Assembly: GCF_000428745.1 (NCBI RefSeq)
Contig: NZ_KE386795.1
Coordinates: forward strand, 394,692 to 458,691
Source: Veillonella magna DSM 19857
GTDB lineage: Bacteria; Bacillota; Negativicutes; Veillonellales; Veillonellaceae
Length of the DNA: 64,000 nt
Direction: 5' to 3'
Position 1 is the stretch's first letter. Every line of letters begins with the position of its first letter. The position numbers were made by a program, and so were the translations under genes. A model generated the notes under the pieces. The model saw nothing but the letters and a program-made list of their open reading frames with translations. It made no database searches and had not been told where the DNA came from. Shown here piece by piece: positions 46,256 through 55,839 of this stretch.

Positions 46256-47775
46256 TACTTCAGCCCCACAATTCTATCAATGTAGTCCATATCAAGATGC
46301 TTTTCTACAATATCTGCCAGGCGATCGTAGGAGGCATTTTTATGTTCAAAGTAATGGAATACTTCCGGTAATAGTTCCAAACCTTTTCGTTTGCGCAACC
46401 CATTGATAATATGGCGACGCAAGCCGTCATTGTCAAGAATACCGTGAATATATGTGCCCATCACATTGCCGTCCGTCGTAATAAAACCGTCGATAACATC
46501 CACCGGCTGTTCGCTTCTCGTCTTAATGTTAAAACAACGCGTCGCTTCACCGGTAGGAACCGTATCCCCCATATGAATTTCATAGCCTCTAAGACCCGTA
46601 CCGCTGTAAGGTTCGCCGAGGAACATCAATTCTTTTGCATCGAATTCTACTTGATGTGTTGTCTTTGTCCCCTTCATTGTCGTAGCCGTTGGCAACAAAC
46701 CGAGACCTTTCATTTCATCCACATCGCCTTCCATATGTTCCGGATCGTAAATCACGGTTCCCAACATCTGGTTACCGCCGCATACGCCCAGTACCGGTAC
46801 GCCGCTAGCGGCCAATGCTTTAATCTCGTCTGCATAGCCCTGTTCATACAGATAGGTTAAATCAGCGATTGTATTTTTAGATCCGGGGAGAACCACCAAA
46901 TCAGGTGTACCGATAGGCTCTCCCGGTTTAACGAAACGTACGGCTACATCCGGTTCATAGGCCAATGCATCAAAATCGGTAAAATTGGAAATCTTCGGCG
47001 TTTGAATAACAGCAATCTGTATATCCCGATTCGTTGCCGTGTGCTTATATTCCAGAGCAACCGAATCCTCTTCATCAATATCCAATCGATTAATTGCCGG
47101 AATAACACCAACCACTTTAACACCGGTCTTTTCTTCAATAAAATCCAATGCCGGCTGCAACAAGGTTACATCACCACGGAATTTATTAATTACAATTCCT
47201 TTTACCAACGCCCGTTCATCCGGTTCCAGCAATTCCAACGTCCCCACTACGGAAGCAATGGCCCCGCCGCGGTCGATGTCAGCGATGAGCATAACCGGTG
47301 CATTTGCCATTTTAGCCACCCGCATATTGACAATATCATTCGCCTTCAAATTTACTTCGGCCGGACTGCCTGCCCCTTCAATAACAATCATATCGTAATT
47401 GTCATCAAGGAAGGCCAAACTCTCTTTGACCTTATCCAACGCCGTCAGCGAGTAGTGTGTATGATATTCCTTGGCGCTGTATACACCTACCGGTTTCCCC
47501 ATAAGCACCACCTGCGACGATTGATTCCCCGTAGGTTTTAAAAGTACGGGATTCATCTGTACAATAGGATCTATACCGGCAGCTTCTGCCTGTGCCACCT
47601 GCGCACGACCGATTTCATCGCCCCATTTAGTGACATAGGAATTTAAAGCCATGTTCTGTGCCTTAAAAGGAACCGTCTTTAAACCGCGACGATAAAAAAT
47701 ACGACATAGCGCCGTTGTTAAAATACTTTTTCCTACATTTGAACTAGTGCCCTGAAACATGAGCTTCTTAGCCAT
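46255..47775 (-). CDS. cobQ: Cobyric acid synthase
   Basis: It amidates four side chains of the corrin ring using glutamine and ATP. The 506 aa protein has an N-terminal dethiobiotin-synthetase-like domain (MFQGTSSNVGKSILTTALCR) and a class I glutaminase domain with the nucleophile in VLGVCGGNQMLG and the catalytic His in GTYIHGILDN. In anaerobes the name CbiP is also used. Its end overlaps cbiB, and its start overlaps cobU by 8 bases. Confidence 0.95.
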   Translation of the reverse strand: MAKKLMFQGTSSNVGKSILTTALCRIFYRRGLKTVPFKAQNMALNSYVTKWGDEIGRAQVAQAEAAGIDPIVQMNPVLLKPTGNQSSQVVLMGKPVGVYSAKEYHTHYSLTALDKVKESLAFLDDNYDMIVIEGAGSPAEVNLKANDIVNMRVAKMANAPVMLIADIDRGGAIASVVGTLELLEPDERALVKGIVINKFRGDVTLLQPALDFIEEKTGVKVVGVIPAINRLDIDEEDSVALEYKHTATNRDIQIAVIQTPKISNFTDFDALAYEPDVAVRFVKPGEPIGTPDLVVLPGSKNTIADLTYLYEQGYADEIKALAASGVPVLGVCGGNQMLGTVIYDPEHMEGDVDEMKGLGLLPTATTMKGTKTTHQVEFDAKELMFLGEPYSGTGLRGYEIHMGDTVPTGEATRCFNIKTRSEQPVDVIDGFITTDGNVMGTYIHGILDNDGLRRHIINGLRKRKGLELLPEVFHYFEHKNASYDRLADIVEKHLDMDYIDRIVGLK

Positions 47776-48343
47776 TTACATCTACCTCCAACGCTTTTAT
47801 ATCTATGCTGATACCACTGAGAGTCATATACACATGATCTGCTTCTTCGGCCACGGTTTGATTTACCTTGCCTGCCAAATCGCGAAACAGTCGTGCCAAT
47901 CGATTTTCCGGGACTACACCCAATCCTAATTCATTAGTAACAAATACCACCGTACAATCGTTGACGGTCCTTGTGGCAGTCAATACTTGTTTTATATCCT
48001 GCAGTACCTGTGCTTCCAATCGATTATAGTCTTCCTGTGTTTCTAAATCACCGGCCGCCAACATGGCATTGGTGCAATACATCGTAAGACAATCGACAAG
48101 AATGCGTTCGCCGCTGTGTAGTATCTTTGACCAAACTGCCGGTAAATCCGTCGGTACTTCAAAGGTTTTCCATTGCGTACCACGGCGCTTTCGATGTCGA
48201 GCGATGCGGTCGCGCATTTCATCATCAAAGGCTTGACCGGTAGCTACATATACATAGTTTCCTTTTTTGGCGGTAATCAAACGCTCTGCAAATTCACTTT
48301 TGCCACTGCGTGCCCCGCCAGTACATAAAATAATCTTACTCAT
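47768..48343 (-). CDS. cobU: Adenosylcobinamide kinase/guanylyltransferase
   Basis: This bifunctional enzyme phosphorylates and guanylylates adenosylcobinamide. The 191 aa protein has the P-loop CTGGARSGKSEFAERL and the block VVFVTNELGLGVVPENRLAR. It is the first gene of the cobalamin operon. I looked for a cobalamin riboswitch upstream and saw none; the gap to the plus-strand gene is only 165 bases and may hold divergent promoters. Confidence 0.94.
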   Translation of the reverse strand: MSKIILCTGGARSGKSEFAERLITAKKGNYVYVATGQAFDDEMRDRIARHRKRRGTQWKTFEVPTDLPAVWSKILHSGERILVDCLTMYCTNAMLAAGDLETQEDYNRLEAQVLQDIKQVLTATRTVNDCTVVFVTNELGLGVVPENRLARLFRDLAGKVNQTVAEEADHVYMTLSGISIDIKALEVDVNG

Positions 48344-48378
48344 AAAATCTACCTATCGTCTGTACAAGCTTACTCATT

Positions 48379-48407
48379 TTGAGTATTATAATACATGCAC
48401 GTACTAT
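48379..48407 (+). promoter_or_regulatory. Promoter for the 107 aa plus-strand gene
   Basis: TTGAGT (48379-48384) and TACTAT (48402-48407) are 17 bases apart, about 95 bases before the gene. A TATAAT on the opposite strand overlaps this region and could serve cobU. Confidence 0.45.
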
Positions 48408-48508
48408 TATAAACCTAAATCAAGGCTCCCTGCCACCCCTAATCATGAAGACTGTTCATATCACAATTGTTACTGATTACATGCAGAGAGCCGTTAAGGA
48501 GAAGATCT

Positions 48509-48832
48509 ATGGAATTAACAAATGTAACTGTAAAAATGATGGCTACCTTATGGGAGAATACTTATCGCATGATGGTTACCGATCAAAACAATAATTATTT
48601 AGCCAGCGCCCGTCTTATTGTCTCTATTCCCCTTCCGCCGGAAGCATTACCTGAAGGAGCACCCGAAGTGGAGCCACAACTGACCGTTTTGGTAGAAGAC
48701 GGTGTGATGAGTTCCGATGACATCATTCAATTTGAAACCTTATTATCCGCTAAAATCAGAGAAAAATTCCAATATGAAATTAATACCCTCTTCTTCTTCT
48801 ACCCCAGCCCGGAAGATGTGTTAAGCAAGTAA
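48509..48832 (+). CDS. Unknown protein of 107 aa
   Basis: I do not recognise it. The start MELTNVTVKMMATLWENTYR follows AAGGAGAAGATCT; an ATG 42 bases upstream has no such site. The protein is soluble-looking and acidic, with a Pro-rich turn (SIPLPPEALPEGAPEVEPQL) and a helical C-terminal half. It stands alone on the plus strand between the divergent cobalamin operon and a convergent adenosyltransferase gene, with a terminator directly after it. Confidence 0.75.
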   Translation: MELTNVTVKMMATLWENTYRMMVTDQNNNYLASARLIVSIPLPPEALPEGAPEVEPQLTVLVEDGVMSSDDIIQFETLLSAKIREKFQYEINTLFFFYPSPEDVLSK

Positions 48833-48850
48833 TAATGCAACACCGAAACA

Positions 48851-48886
48851 AAAAAGCTATGGCCGTATAAACAGCCATAGCTTTTT
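48851..48886. terminator. Bidirectional intrinsic terminator
   Basis: AAAAAGCTATGGC and its complement GCCATAGCTTTTT flank a 10-base loop, giving a T run on both strands. It serves the 107 aa gene (plus) and the adenosyltransferase gene (minus). Confidence 0.92.
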
Positions 48887-48928
48887 ATTTTCACTATACA
48901 ATGATATCTTCCGTATGTGATTACTTTT

Positions 48929-49435
48929 TTACAATTCGAACTCTGCCCGTGCCAACATGTAGCAACAATCGGACAAGCGATTCAAATAGCGAATATCTAC
49001 GGCATGCACCGGTTCATCATTATCAACGACACGCCACAACGCACGTTCGGCACGACGGGTTACCGTGCGGCACTGATGGAGCAACGCAGAGCTCTTCTTA
49101 TCACCGGGAACAATAAATTTAGTAAGCGGTTCCATCTTAGCTTCATAGCTATCAATGATGTGTTCCAGCTCGGTAATATTATCTTCCGTAATATTAGGCT
49201 CTTTCCCCATGCTGGCAATGTCTGCCATCAGCAACCACAAGTTTTTTTCTATATTGTAGATAACCTGCTGAATATCTTCATGCTCGGAAAAAGCTCTTGC
49301 CACACCGAGACATGATTGCAATTCATCGATAGTGCCGTATGCATCAACACGAAGCGATGATTTGCGAACACGTTCACCTGTATAAAGACTGGTGGAACCT
49401 TTATCACCTGTTTTAGTATATACATTAGAAGCCAT
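48929..49435 (-). CDS. PduO-type cob(I)alamin adenosyltransferase
   Basis: The 168 aa helical protein transfers the adenosyl group from ATP to cobalt. The N-terminal nucleotide-binding motif VYTKTGDKGSTSLYTGERVR and RVDAYGTIDELQSCLG identify the PduO class, and FIVPGDKKSSALLHQCRTV and RRAERALWRV follow. It complements the cobalamin operon a few hundred bases away on the same strand. Confidence 0.94.
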   Translation of the reverse strand: MASNVYTKTGDKGSTSLYTGERVRKSSLRVDAYGTIDELQSCLGVARAFSEHEDIQQVIYNIEKNLWLLMADIASMGKEPNITEDNITELEHIIDSYEAKMEPLTKFIVPGDKKSSALLHQCRTVTRRAERALWRVVDNDEPVHAVDIRYLNRLSDCCYMLARAEFEL

Positions 49436-49472
49436 AGGTCATCCCTCCTAATCACAACGTCTTTGGTACGTA

Positions 49473-49883
49473 TTACTCCGTGAATTCCGGAAACCAAAGA
49501 GCTATTTCACGCTGTGCGGTAGCAACCGCATCGGACGCATGAACCACATTTTCATTAATGGCAAGACCAAAGTCACCGCGAATGCTCCCCGGTACAGCTT
49601 CCAACGGATTCGTAGCGCCATTGAGTTGCCGAACCGCAGCCACTGCGTTTTCACCGCTCAAAATCATTGCCAACACCGGACCGGACGTAATAAAGTCAAC
49701 CAATTCTCCGAAGAACGGTTTCTCCGCATGTTCCGCATAATGTTTTTTCGCTAATTCGCGAGGTACCTGCATAAGCTTTAACGCGCTAATTGTCAAGCCC
49801 TTTGCCTCATAGCGTGCCAATATAGTACCGCAAAGATTGCGCCGTACTCCATCCGGTTTAACCAAAACCAATGTGTGTTCCAT
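49473..49883 (-). CDS. ndk: Nucleoside diphosphate kinase
   Basis: The 136 aa protein has [20 protein letters not shown] and the active-site His in [20 protein letters not shown]. It equalises NTP and dNTP pools. It lies between htpX and the adenosyltransferase gene, with no special regulation seen. Confidence 0.96.
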   Translation of the reverse strand: MEHTLVLVKPDGVRRNLCGTILARYEAKGLTISALKLMQVPRELAKKHYAEHAEKPFFGELVDFITSGPVLAMILSGENAVAAVRQLNGATNPLEAVPGSIRGDFGLAINENVVHASDAVATAQREIALWFPEFTE

Positions 49884-49895
49884 GCCGTCATCCTC

Positions 49896-50765
49896 CTAAC
49901 GCATGCGCTGAGCCAGTTCTTTTAATCGCGCTATACGATCCATCGTGCGTGGATGCGTACTGAAAAGCGATGCCGAAAAAGAACGTAAACTCCCCAACGG
50001 ATTAATAATAAACATATGTGCTGTCGCTTCTGCCTGTGAAGTACTTACCTGCGGCAGCGTGCCGTATTTAGAGTAATGTTCAATCTTAGCCAATGCGGAT
50101 GCTAACGCCAATGGTTTGCCACTCATATAGGCACCGCCTTCATCGGCTAAATATTCACGAGAACGGGATATAGCCATCTGAATCAGTGCTGCAGCTAAAG
50201 GAGCAAGAATAATCGTTGCAATCATAGCAATCGGATTGGCTCCTTCTTCACGGTCATCACTTCGTCCGAATATAGCAAAAAATTGAAGCATGTTTGCCAC
50301 CATACTGATCACACCGGCCATACCGGCAGCAATCGTACTAATAAGCGTGTCGCGATGTTTAACATGCGTCAGCTCATGGCCCAAAACACCTTCAATTTCA
50401 TCATCCGTAAGTAAATCCATGATTCCCGTTGTAACAGCCACTGCAGCATGCTCCGGATTACGACCGGTTGCAAATGCATTAGGAACCTGCGAATTGATGA
50501 TGTATACCTTAGGCATAGGCAAACCACCGTTCTTGGCCAACCGCTGTACCATGTGATACAAATTAGGATTGTTAGCCTCGCTGATTTGCTTAGCATCATA
50601 CATACTCAAAACAACCTTATCACTGTTCCAATAGCTGAAGAAGTTAATCCCCATGGAAACGACAAACATAGTAATCAAACCACCTCTGCCGCCGACAAAC
50701 TGCCCGATTACCATTAACAACGCCGTCATCAATGCTAGCAACACAGCCGTCTTTACATTGTTCAT
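49896..50765 (-). CDS. htpX: Membrane zinc metalloprotease HtpX
   Basis: HtpX takes part in membrane protein quality control. The 289 aa protein has two N-terminal hydrophobic segments, the zinc motif EGVLGHELTHVKHRD, a further hydrophobic pair (about 150-195) and REYLADEGGAYMSG with the third ligand. The length is typical. Confidence 0.95.
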   Translation of the reverse strand: MNNVKTAVLLALMTALLMVIGQFVGGRGGLITMFVVSMGINFFSYWNSDKVVLSMYDAKQISEANNPNLYHMVQRLAKNGGLPMPKVYIINSQVPNAFATGRNPEHAAVAVTTGIMDLLTDDEIEGVLGHELTHVKHRDTLISTIAAGMAGVISMVANMLQFFAIFGRSDDREEGANPIAMIATIILAPLAAALIQMAISRSREYLADEGGAYMSGKPLALASALAKIEHYSKYGTLPQVSTSQAEATAHMFIINPLGSLRSFSASLFSTHPRTMDRIARLKELAQRMR

Positions 50766-50805
50766 TTGTTTCTTTGCCTCATTTCTTTTGTTCGTAATAT
50801 AAAAA

Positions 50806-50882
50806 TGGTCGGAACGACAAGATTTGAACTTGCGACCTCTACCACCCCAAGGTAGCGCTCTACCAAACTGAGCTACGTCCCG
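50806..50882 (-). tRNA. tRNA-Pro (anticodon GGG)
   Basis: The 77-base gene folds into a cloverleaf: acceptor stem CGGGACG with CGTTCCG, D arm AGCTCAGTTTGGTAGAGC, anticodon stem CTACC/GGTAG with loop TTGGGGT (anticodon GGG), T arm with GTTCAAATC, and an encoded CCA. It is the only tRNA gene in the window. Confidence 0.95.
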
Positions 50883-50972
50883 ATGAAATTATTATATCAC
50901 AAAATCTATGAAAACGTTATGAATTTTTTGAAAAATTTTTTTCAAAAACAAGGAGCCTGTAACGGCAGCCGA

Positions 50973-51890
50973 TTAAATATAATCGGCGCCGTTTTCATCT
51001 GCCGTAAGCACTTCCCCTATACACTCAATACCGTTTCGCAAAAATACTTGTACCATAGCCTCTACTACCTGATGAGCCGTGGATTCGTTGCAATAGGCAA
51101 TCAATGTCGATCCGGAACCGCTGATAGTACTTCCGTAAGCGCCGGCTTCCCGTGCTGCTTCAAAAACCTCATCGCAACAAGGGATTAATTCCTTACGGTA
51201 CGGCACATGAAGCATATCCTCCAAAGCCACAGCCAACAGTTCAGGCTTGTTTTGTTGCAAGGCTGTAACCAATAAAGCAGCTCGCCCTACATTGGCTACT
51301 GCTTTTTTATGAGCAATCTGCGTAGGTAATACACTGCGTGCATACTCGGTTGATACCAACACATCCGGCACGACTACGGCAAAGCGCAAGGAATCCGGTA
51401 CCGAAATCTTTCCATAGCAAAGCCCTGCCGCTCCATCCTGAACAGCACAAATCAAATCCCCCAATAAAGCCGGTGCTACATTATCCGGATGCCCTTCCAT
51501 TTCGTTGGCAAGCTCCAACATAGCCTCCTTACTGAGTGGCTTTTTAACTAATCGATTCGCCAGCATTAAACCAGCCACGATAGCAGTAGAGCTACTGCCC
51601 AAACCGCGTGCCGGAGGAATGGCAATCGACACATCGATGCGTCCGAACACACCTTCCTCACCTACGACGGCAAACAACTTCTTCATAGATTCGCCGATCA
51701 AGTTATCTTCCGGATTTTCTTGCTCCAATATATCGGCACCTAATCCTTGAAAGGTATAGCTGTATATATCAGCACCCTCCATCGGTGTAAATGTAAATGT
51801 ATTGTACATGGCCAGCGCCAACCCCAACGAATCGAATCCGGGCCCGCAGTTTGCACTGGTAGCAGGCACTCTAACAGCGATAGACATCAT
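50973..51890 (-). CDS. thrB: Homoserine kinase
   Basis: This GHMP kinase makes O-phosphohomoserine for threonine synthesis. The 305 aa protein has VRVPATSANCGPGFDSLGLA and the phosphate loop IPPARGLGSSSTAIVAGLML. Two adjacent ATG codons follow AGGAGGAATT; the second (51887) has slightly better spacing. It is 8 bases after hom; thrC is not in the window. Confidence 0.96.
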   Translation of the reverse strand: MMSIAVRVPATSANCGPGFDSLGLALAMYNTFTFTPMEGADIYSYTFQGLGADILEQENPEDNLIGESMKKLFAVVGEEGVFGRIDVSIAIPPARGLGSSSTAIVAGLMLANRLVKKPLSKEAMLELANEMEGHPDNVAPALLGDLICAVQDGAAGLCYGKISVPDSLRFAVVVPDVLVSTEYARSVLPTQIAHKKAVANVGRAALLVTALQQNKPELLAVALEDMLHVPYRKELIPCCDEVFEAAREAGAYGSTISGSGSTLIAYCNESTAHQVVEAMVQVFLRNGIECIGEVLTADENGADYI

Positions 51891-51898
51891 AATTCCTC

Positions 51899-53188
51899 CT
51901 AGTCCGCCATAATGCGGATGACACTGCCGACTTCCTTGACTACACGCAATTTATTAAATGCATTAATAACATTCAGGATGTACGAACGCGGGCAGATAGA
52001 TGTGACGATGGCCAAGGTAGCTGTTTGTGCATCCTCATTACGTTGAATAACCGCTTGAACGGAAATGCGTTGCTCCGCTAATTTAGATGCTACCTTAGCC
52101 AATACACCGGTAGAGTTATCGACTAAGAGACGCATATAATACGATGATTCGATTTTGCCCGATGCATACAGATTCTTATCCGGGTAAAAGAACGGCGTCA
52201 ATTTTCCCGTAGCCTGTGCCGCTTCATTTTTGGTTACTTCCATAATATCGCTGACTACGGAACTGCCCGTAGGTAAACTACCGGCGCCGCGACCGTAAAA
52301 CATAGCATCATCAATACCATTCCCCTTTACATATAGCGCATTGTACGAACCACGTACCGCTGCCAACGGATGTTGCTGGGAAATAAATGCAGGATGCACG
52401 TTTAAGGAAAGACCTTTTTTCGTTTCCTTCGCAATACCTAATAGCTTGATCGTATATCCGAATTCCTTGCCGAAGGCAATATCGGTAGAGTCAATTTTAG
52501 TAATCCCTTCCACATGCACATCTTCAAAGAATATGCGGCGATTAAATGCAATTGATGACAGGATAGCCAGCTTACGTGCGGCATCAAGCCCTTCTACGTC
52601 AGCTGTGGGGTCCGCCTCCGCATATCCTAACGCCTGCGCTTCTGCCAATACTTCATCATAGTTACTACCATCTTCGGTCATTTTAGACAAAATAAAATTT
52701 GTCGTACCGTTCATGATCCCTACGAGCTCGCTAATCTTGTTACCACCCAGGGAATCATATAATGTGCGAATAATAGGAATGCCACCTAATACGCTGGCTT
52801 CATATCGTAAGTCTACTCCGTTTTTGGAAGCTAAATCCAACAAATATGGTCCTGCCTCTGCCAGCAAATCTTTATTGGCAGTCACTACATTTTTCCCAGC
52901 CTTAAGTGCCTTTTCCACGCATTCTCTGGCAAATGTAGTTCCCCCCATAACTTCAACAACAATACGAATCGTTTCATCCCCCAATACATCGTCTACCGAA
53001 TCGGTAAATACCGTTCCTTCCGGCAATGTAACATCCGTATACTTCTGTGGGTTACGAACATAAATTTTAGATACATGAGGGCGTACCCCCAATCGATTTT
53101 CAATCAATTCGGCATTAGTCTGCAACAACGAAAACGTTCCGCTTCCCACCGTACCGAATCCTAACAGAGCTACCTCGACTTCTTTCAT
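51899..53188 (-). CDS. hom: Homoserine dehydrogenase
   Basis: It reduces aspartate semialdehyde to homoserine. The start MKEVEVALLGFGTVGSGTFS at 53188 follows AGAGAGG; an upstream TTG is unlikely. The 429 aa protein has an NAD-binding domain (GFGTVGSG), catalytic GIMNGTTNFILSKM and EADPTADVEGLDAARKLAIL, and a C-terminal ACT domain (about 350-429), through which threonine probably inhibits it. Operon order: ACT protein, hairpin, hom, thrB. Confidence 0.96.
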   Translation of the reverse strand: MKEVEVALLGFGTVGSGTFSLLQTNAELIENRLGVRPHVSKIYVRNPQKYTDVTLPEGTVFTDSVDDVLGDETIRIVVEVMGGTTFARECVEKALKAGKNVVTANKDLLAEAGPYLLDLASKNGVDLRYEASVLGGIPIIRTLYDSLGGNKISELVGIMNGTTNFILSKMTEDGSNYDEVLAEAQALGYAEADPTADVEGLDAARKLAILSSIAFNRRIFFEDVHVEGITKIDSTDIAFGKEFGYTIKLLGIAKETKKGLSLNVHPAFISQQHPLAAVRGSYNALYVKGNGIDDAMFYGRGAGSLPTGSSVVSDIMEVTKNEAAQATGKLTPFFYPDKNLYASGKIESSYYMRLLVDNSTGVLAKVASKLAEQRISVQAVIQRNEDAQTATLAIVTSICPRSYILNVINAFNKLRVVKEVGSVIRIMAD

Positions 53189-53232
53189 ATACAAAACCTC
53201 TCTCTTCTTTTACAATTTTATATACATAGAAA

Positions 53233-53254
53233 CCCCGGCCGGTTCCGGTCGGGG
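53233..53254 (-). terminator. GC-rich hairpin between the ACT protein gene and hom
   Basis: On the minus strand CCCCGACCGG pairs with CCGGCCGGGG across AA, with TTTC after it. The stem is strong and the T run short. It is probably a terminator or attenuator upstream of hom. Confidence 0.7.
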
Positions 53255-53312
53255 CCTCTACGTCGTAAATGTACTCATGATGGTTACACATCATCAAAGT
53301 ACTGCTCACTAT

Positions 53313-53762
53313 TTACGCTTGACCTAAAATTTCAACACGAATGATACCGCGCATAGAGCGAATGCCGTTGAGCAAATCCTCCAAAGAACCACGCATATCT
53401 TTCGTTTCAAAAGCGATGCTTACATTTGCAATTCCCTGCAACGGAATATCCTGATTGATTGTCAAAATACTACCGTTTGCTTCCGCAATAGCACGAAGAA
53501 TGCTGGAAAGCATGCCGGATTCATTAGACATGGAAATCGTAATGGACACAATTTTTCCCTGCGCAATTTCATAGAACGGGAATACGTAATCCTTGTACTT
53601 GTAGTATGCGGAACGGCTTAAGTCCATCATTTCCACGGCTTCGTTAATGGTACGCACTTCACCGAGCTTTAAAATTTCCTTAACTTTAATGGTTTTCTTA
53701 ATTGCTTCCGGAAGAATATCCTCCTGAACTAAGTAAAATTTGTCTTTCTTTTGCTTTGCCAT
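53313..53762 (-). CDS. ACT-domain protein of the UPF0735 (PheB-like) family
   Basis: The 149 aa protein has an N-terminal helix-turn-helix-like part (GEVRTINEAVEMMDLSRSAY) and a C-terminal ACT domain (ISMSNESGMLSSILRAIAEA). Such proteins often precede hom-thrB in Bacillota and are thought to sense amino acids. Their biochemical role is unproven; PheB in older records is a name only. Confidence 0.85.
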   Translation of the reverse strand: MAKQKKDKFYLVQEDILPEAIKKTIKVKEILKLGEVRTINEAVEMMDLSRSAYYKYKDYVFPFYEIAQGKIVSITISMSNESGMLSSILRAIAEANGSILTINQDIPLQGIANVSIAFETKDMRGSLEDLLNGIRSMRGIIRVEILGQA

Positions 53763-53780
53763 ACTCGTTCCTCCACTTTC

Positions 53781-54788
53781 TTACGAATGATCTGCACTTC
53801 CGGCGTCCGTAATTGTCCCCGCCACGAATTGACGGCCGTACAGGGTAAAGACTGAATACATACCGATAAAAAAGGGTATATACTCCGCTACAATACGCCA
53901 ACCTACAGCCACTAACCCAACTGTCCCGACAGGTAAATACGCCGTAAACAAATATATGAATAATCCTTCCGCCACACCTGTCCCCCCGGGTGTCGGTGCA
54001 AAATAAAGGATTAAATTTAACAATATCATACGATTTAAAATCGCGATTATATCAATTTGATGCGTAAACGCCACCATCAATGCCGGTGCTATGGCATATA
54101 AGAACAATAGACTTGCACCGGATTCGACAAACACTAACAATGATTGCCACGGCTTAGCATAAATTAGGCTAAATCCTTCATTCAATTCTGATAGCTTAGC
54201 CAACCATCCCTTTGGAGATCCTCGCCCTGTCATGGTAGCCAACCGGTATACCAATTGCTTCATTAGATTTGTTTGCAATATGTATAAACCGGCAATAGCA
54301 CATACCATCAACACAAACGAAATGCGCACTAAGGCCTCCTTCGAAATATAGGGTATGGATATAGCATCATAAATAAATATAATGGGCAGCATAACTACCA
54401 AAAATAAAATTGAAAATACAGTACGTATCAAAACAATCGGAGCACCCTTCATTACCGGCACGCCGTAGCTTTTTAGTATTAATACCTGTGCTACTGCACC
54501 ACCGCTGGCTCCCGGTGTCAACATCGCCATAAAATAATTGCCGAAAATAACACGGAGCACCGCCGGCAACGGCAAGGAATATCCACCGATTTTTACTAAC
54601 CGCTGTAATCGCAAGCCATCAAAATACATACCTATAGCCAACGCTATAGCAGCAAATAACAGCGATTCCCAATTGAACGTACCCAATGTTTTTAGAGAAT
54701 TGATATCAACCGTTGCATAAATAGTAATTACAGAAATGCACACCAACACGCCACCGAGTATACAACCTCGCTTGGCTACTTTATTCAT
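53781..54788 (-). CDS. Integral membrane protein of the UPF0104/LPG-flippase-like family
   Basis: The 335 aa protein has about eight hydrophobic segments. The start MNKVAKRGCILGGVLVCISV at 54788 follows GGAG. The blocks LRVIFGNYFMAMLTPGASGG and FAPTPGGTGVAEG are characteristic of the YbhN/AglD family (the membrane part of MprF without the synthetase). Substrate unknown; lipid transport is a guess from the family. It overlaps the deacetylase gene by 4 bases. Confidence 0.85.
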   Translation of the reverse strand: MNKVAKRGCILGGVLVCISVITIYATVDINSLKTLGTFNWESLLFAAIALAIGMYFDGLRLQRLVKIGGYSLPLPAVLRVIFGNYFMAMLTPGASGGAVAQVLILKSYGVPVMKGAPIVLIRTVFSILFLVVMLPIIFIYDAISIPYISKEALVRISFVLMVCAIAGLYILQTNLMKQLVYRLATMTGRGSPKGWLAKLSELNEGFSLIYAKPWQSLLVFVESGASLLFLYAIAPALMVAFTHQIDIIAILNRMILLNLILYFAPTPGGTGVAEGLFIYLFTAYLPVGTVGLVAVGWRIVAEYIPFFIGMYSVFTLYGRQFVAGTITDAGSADHS

Positions 54789-55642
54789 TCCAATTCTCCA
54801 TACGTTATTAATTCCACACCGCACGTGTTAAGACGGGCACGACAACGAGCGCTGCACATAGCTGCCAGCTCATCATCCCAATGATAGCCCCAATTAAAGC
54901 GATGTCCTAGTATATCTGCGTCCATACCGGGATGTGTCATAATCTCATGCGTTCCCGGCAAGGAGGTCACTTTATCTATGATTGTTACCAAACGCTCCTC
55001 ATTCAACTGACCTCCGGCCATCATACCCCAAAAATATACGGTAGAGCGTAAACCAAACCGATTAAAGGTACGACGTGCCCGTTCGGCCATTTCCGTCAAC
55101 GTCAGTTTTCCGGCATAGCGCCCCCAATCCTTGATACCATTCATGAAAAGTCGTTGTTCCGACGGTACTCGCACTCGGGACACACCATACTTAGCAGCCA
55201 ACTCCGCGATCATAGGTGCCACCTGCGGCAATACATGTAAATGTTGATGTCCGTCAATATGAGTTATCCTCAATCCCGTATCAACGATACGCTTGCATTG
55301 TGCCTCCAACTCCCGATGTACTTCATTAAAATTAACAAGACCTTCGGCTACACGCTTCATAAATGTTGTATAGGTGTCGGGAAAACGTCCGTTAACTAAC
55401 AAGGAGGGAACCTCTTCCGGTGCACACACCGGACGCAGTCCACCGACTAATGCCGTGTGTATACCAATACCCAGCGTAGGCACTTCCTTAACCAACTCCA
55501 CTGCTTCATCAAAAGCATCTCCGGAAGCCAACAATGATGTACTTGTAATAATTCCTCGCCGATGTCCTTCAACAATAGCTTTGTTAACACTGCTGTGAAG
55601 ACCGAAATCATCGGCATTTACAATAAGCTTAGAATGATTCAT
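54785..55642 (-). CDS. YdjC/ChbG-family carbohydrate deacetylase
   Basis: The 285 aa protein has LIVNADDFGLHSSVNKAIVE (metal-binding Asp) and ITHIDGHQHLHVLPQVAPMI (two metal-binding His), diagnostic of the YdjC family, which deacetylates chitooligosaccharides and, as HpnK, hopanoid glycans. The start MNHSKLI at 55642 follows GAGGAGGCATTAGC. Coupling to a flippase-like gene hints at lipid-linked glycan work, which is inference only. Confidence 0.88.
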   Translation of the reverse strand: MNHSKLIVNADDFGLHSSVNKAIVEGHRRGIITSTSLLASGDAFDEAVELVKEVPTLGIGIHTALVGGLRPVCAPEEVPSLLVNGRFPDTYTTFMKRVAEGLVNFNEVHRELEAQCKRIVDTGLRITHIDGHQHLHVLPQVAPMIAELAAKYGVSRVRVPSEQRLFMNGIKDWGRYAGKLTLTEMAERARRTFNRFGLRSTVYFWGMMAGGQLNEERLVTIIDKVTSLPGTHEIMTHPGMDADILGHRFNWGYHWDDELAAMCSARCRARLNTCGVELITYGELE

Positions 55643-55839
55643 GCTAATGCCTCCTCTATCTTTGTTCATTCAAAGAGGATATATGTTATTCTATCAAACA
55701 CAAACAGAATTGGCAATATATCTTTGCAAATAACTTTGTATATTTTTATTTTCTTATAGAAGATCGGCTGTAACAAAGTATGTCTTTGTTGTATCGACAG
55801 CCTGTCCACCTCTTATATACAACACTGGATAATTGTACA

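Noticed and set aside
53115-53309. 64 aa open frame between hom and the ACT gene
   Set aside because: It overlaps the hom start in another frame and reads through the GC-rich hairpin.
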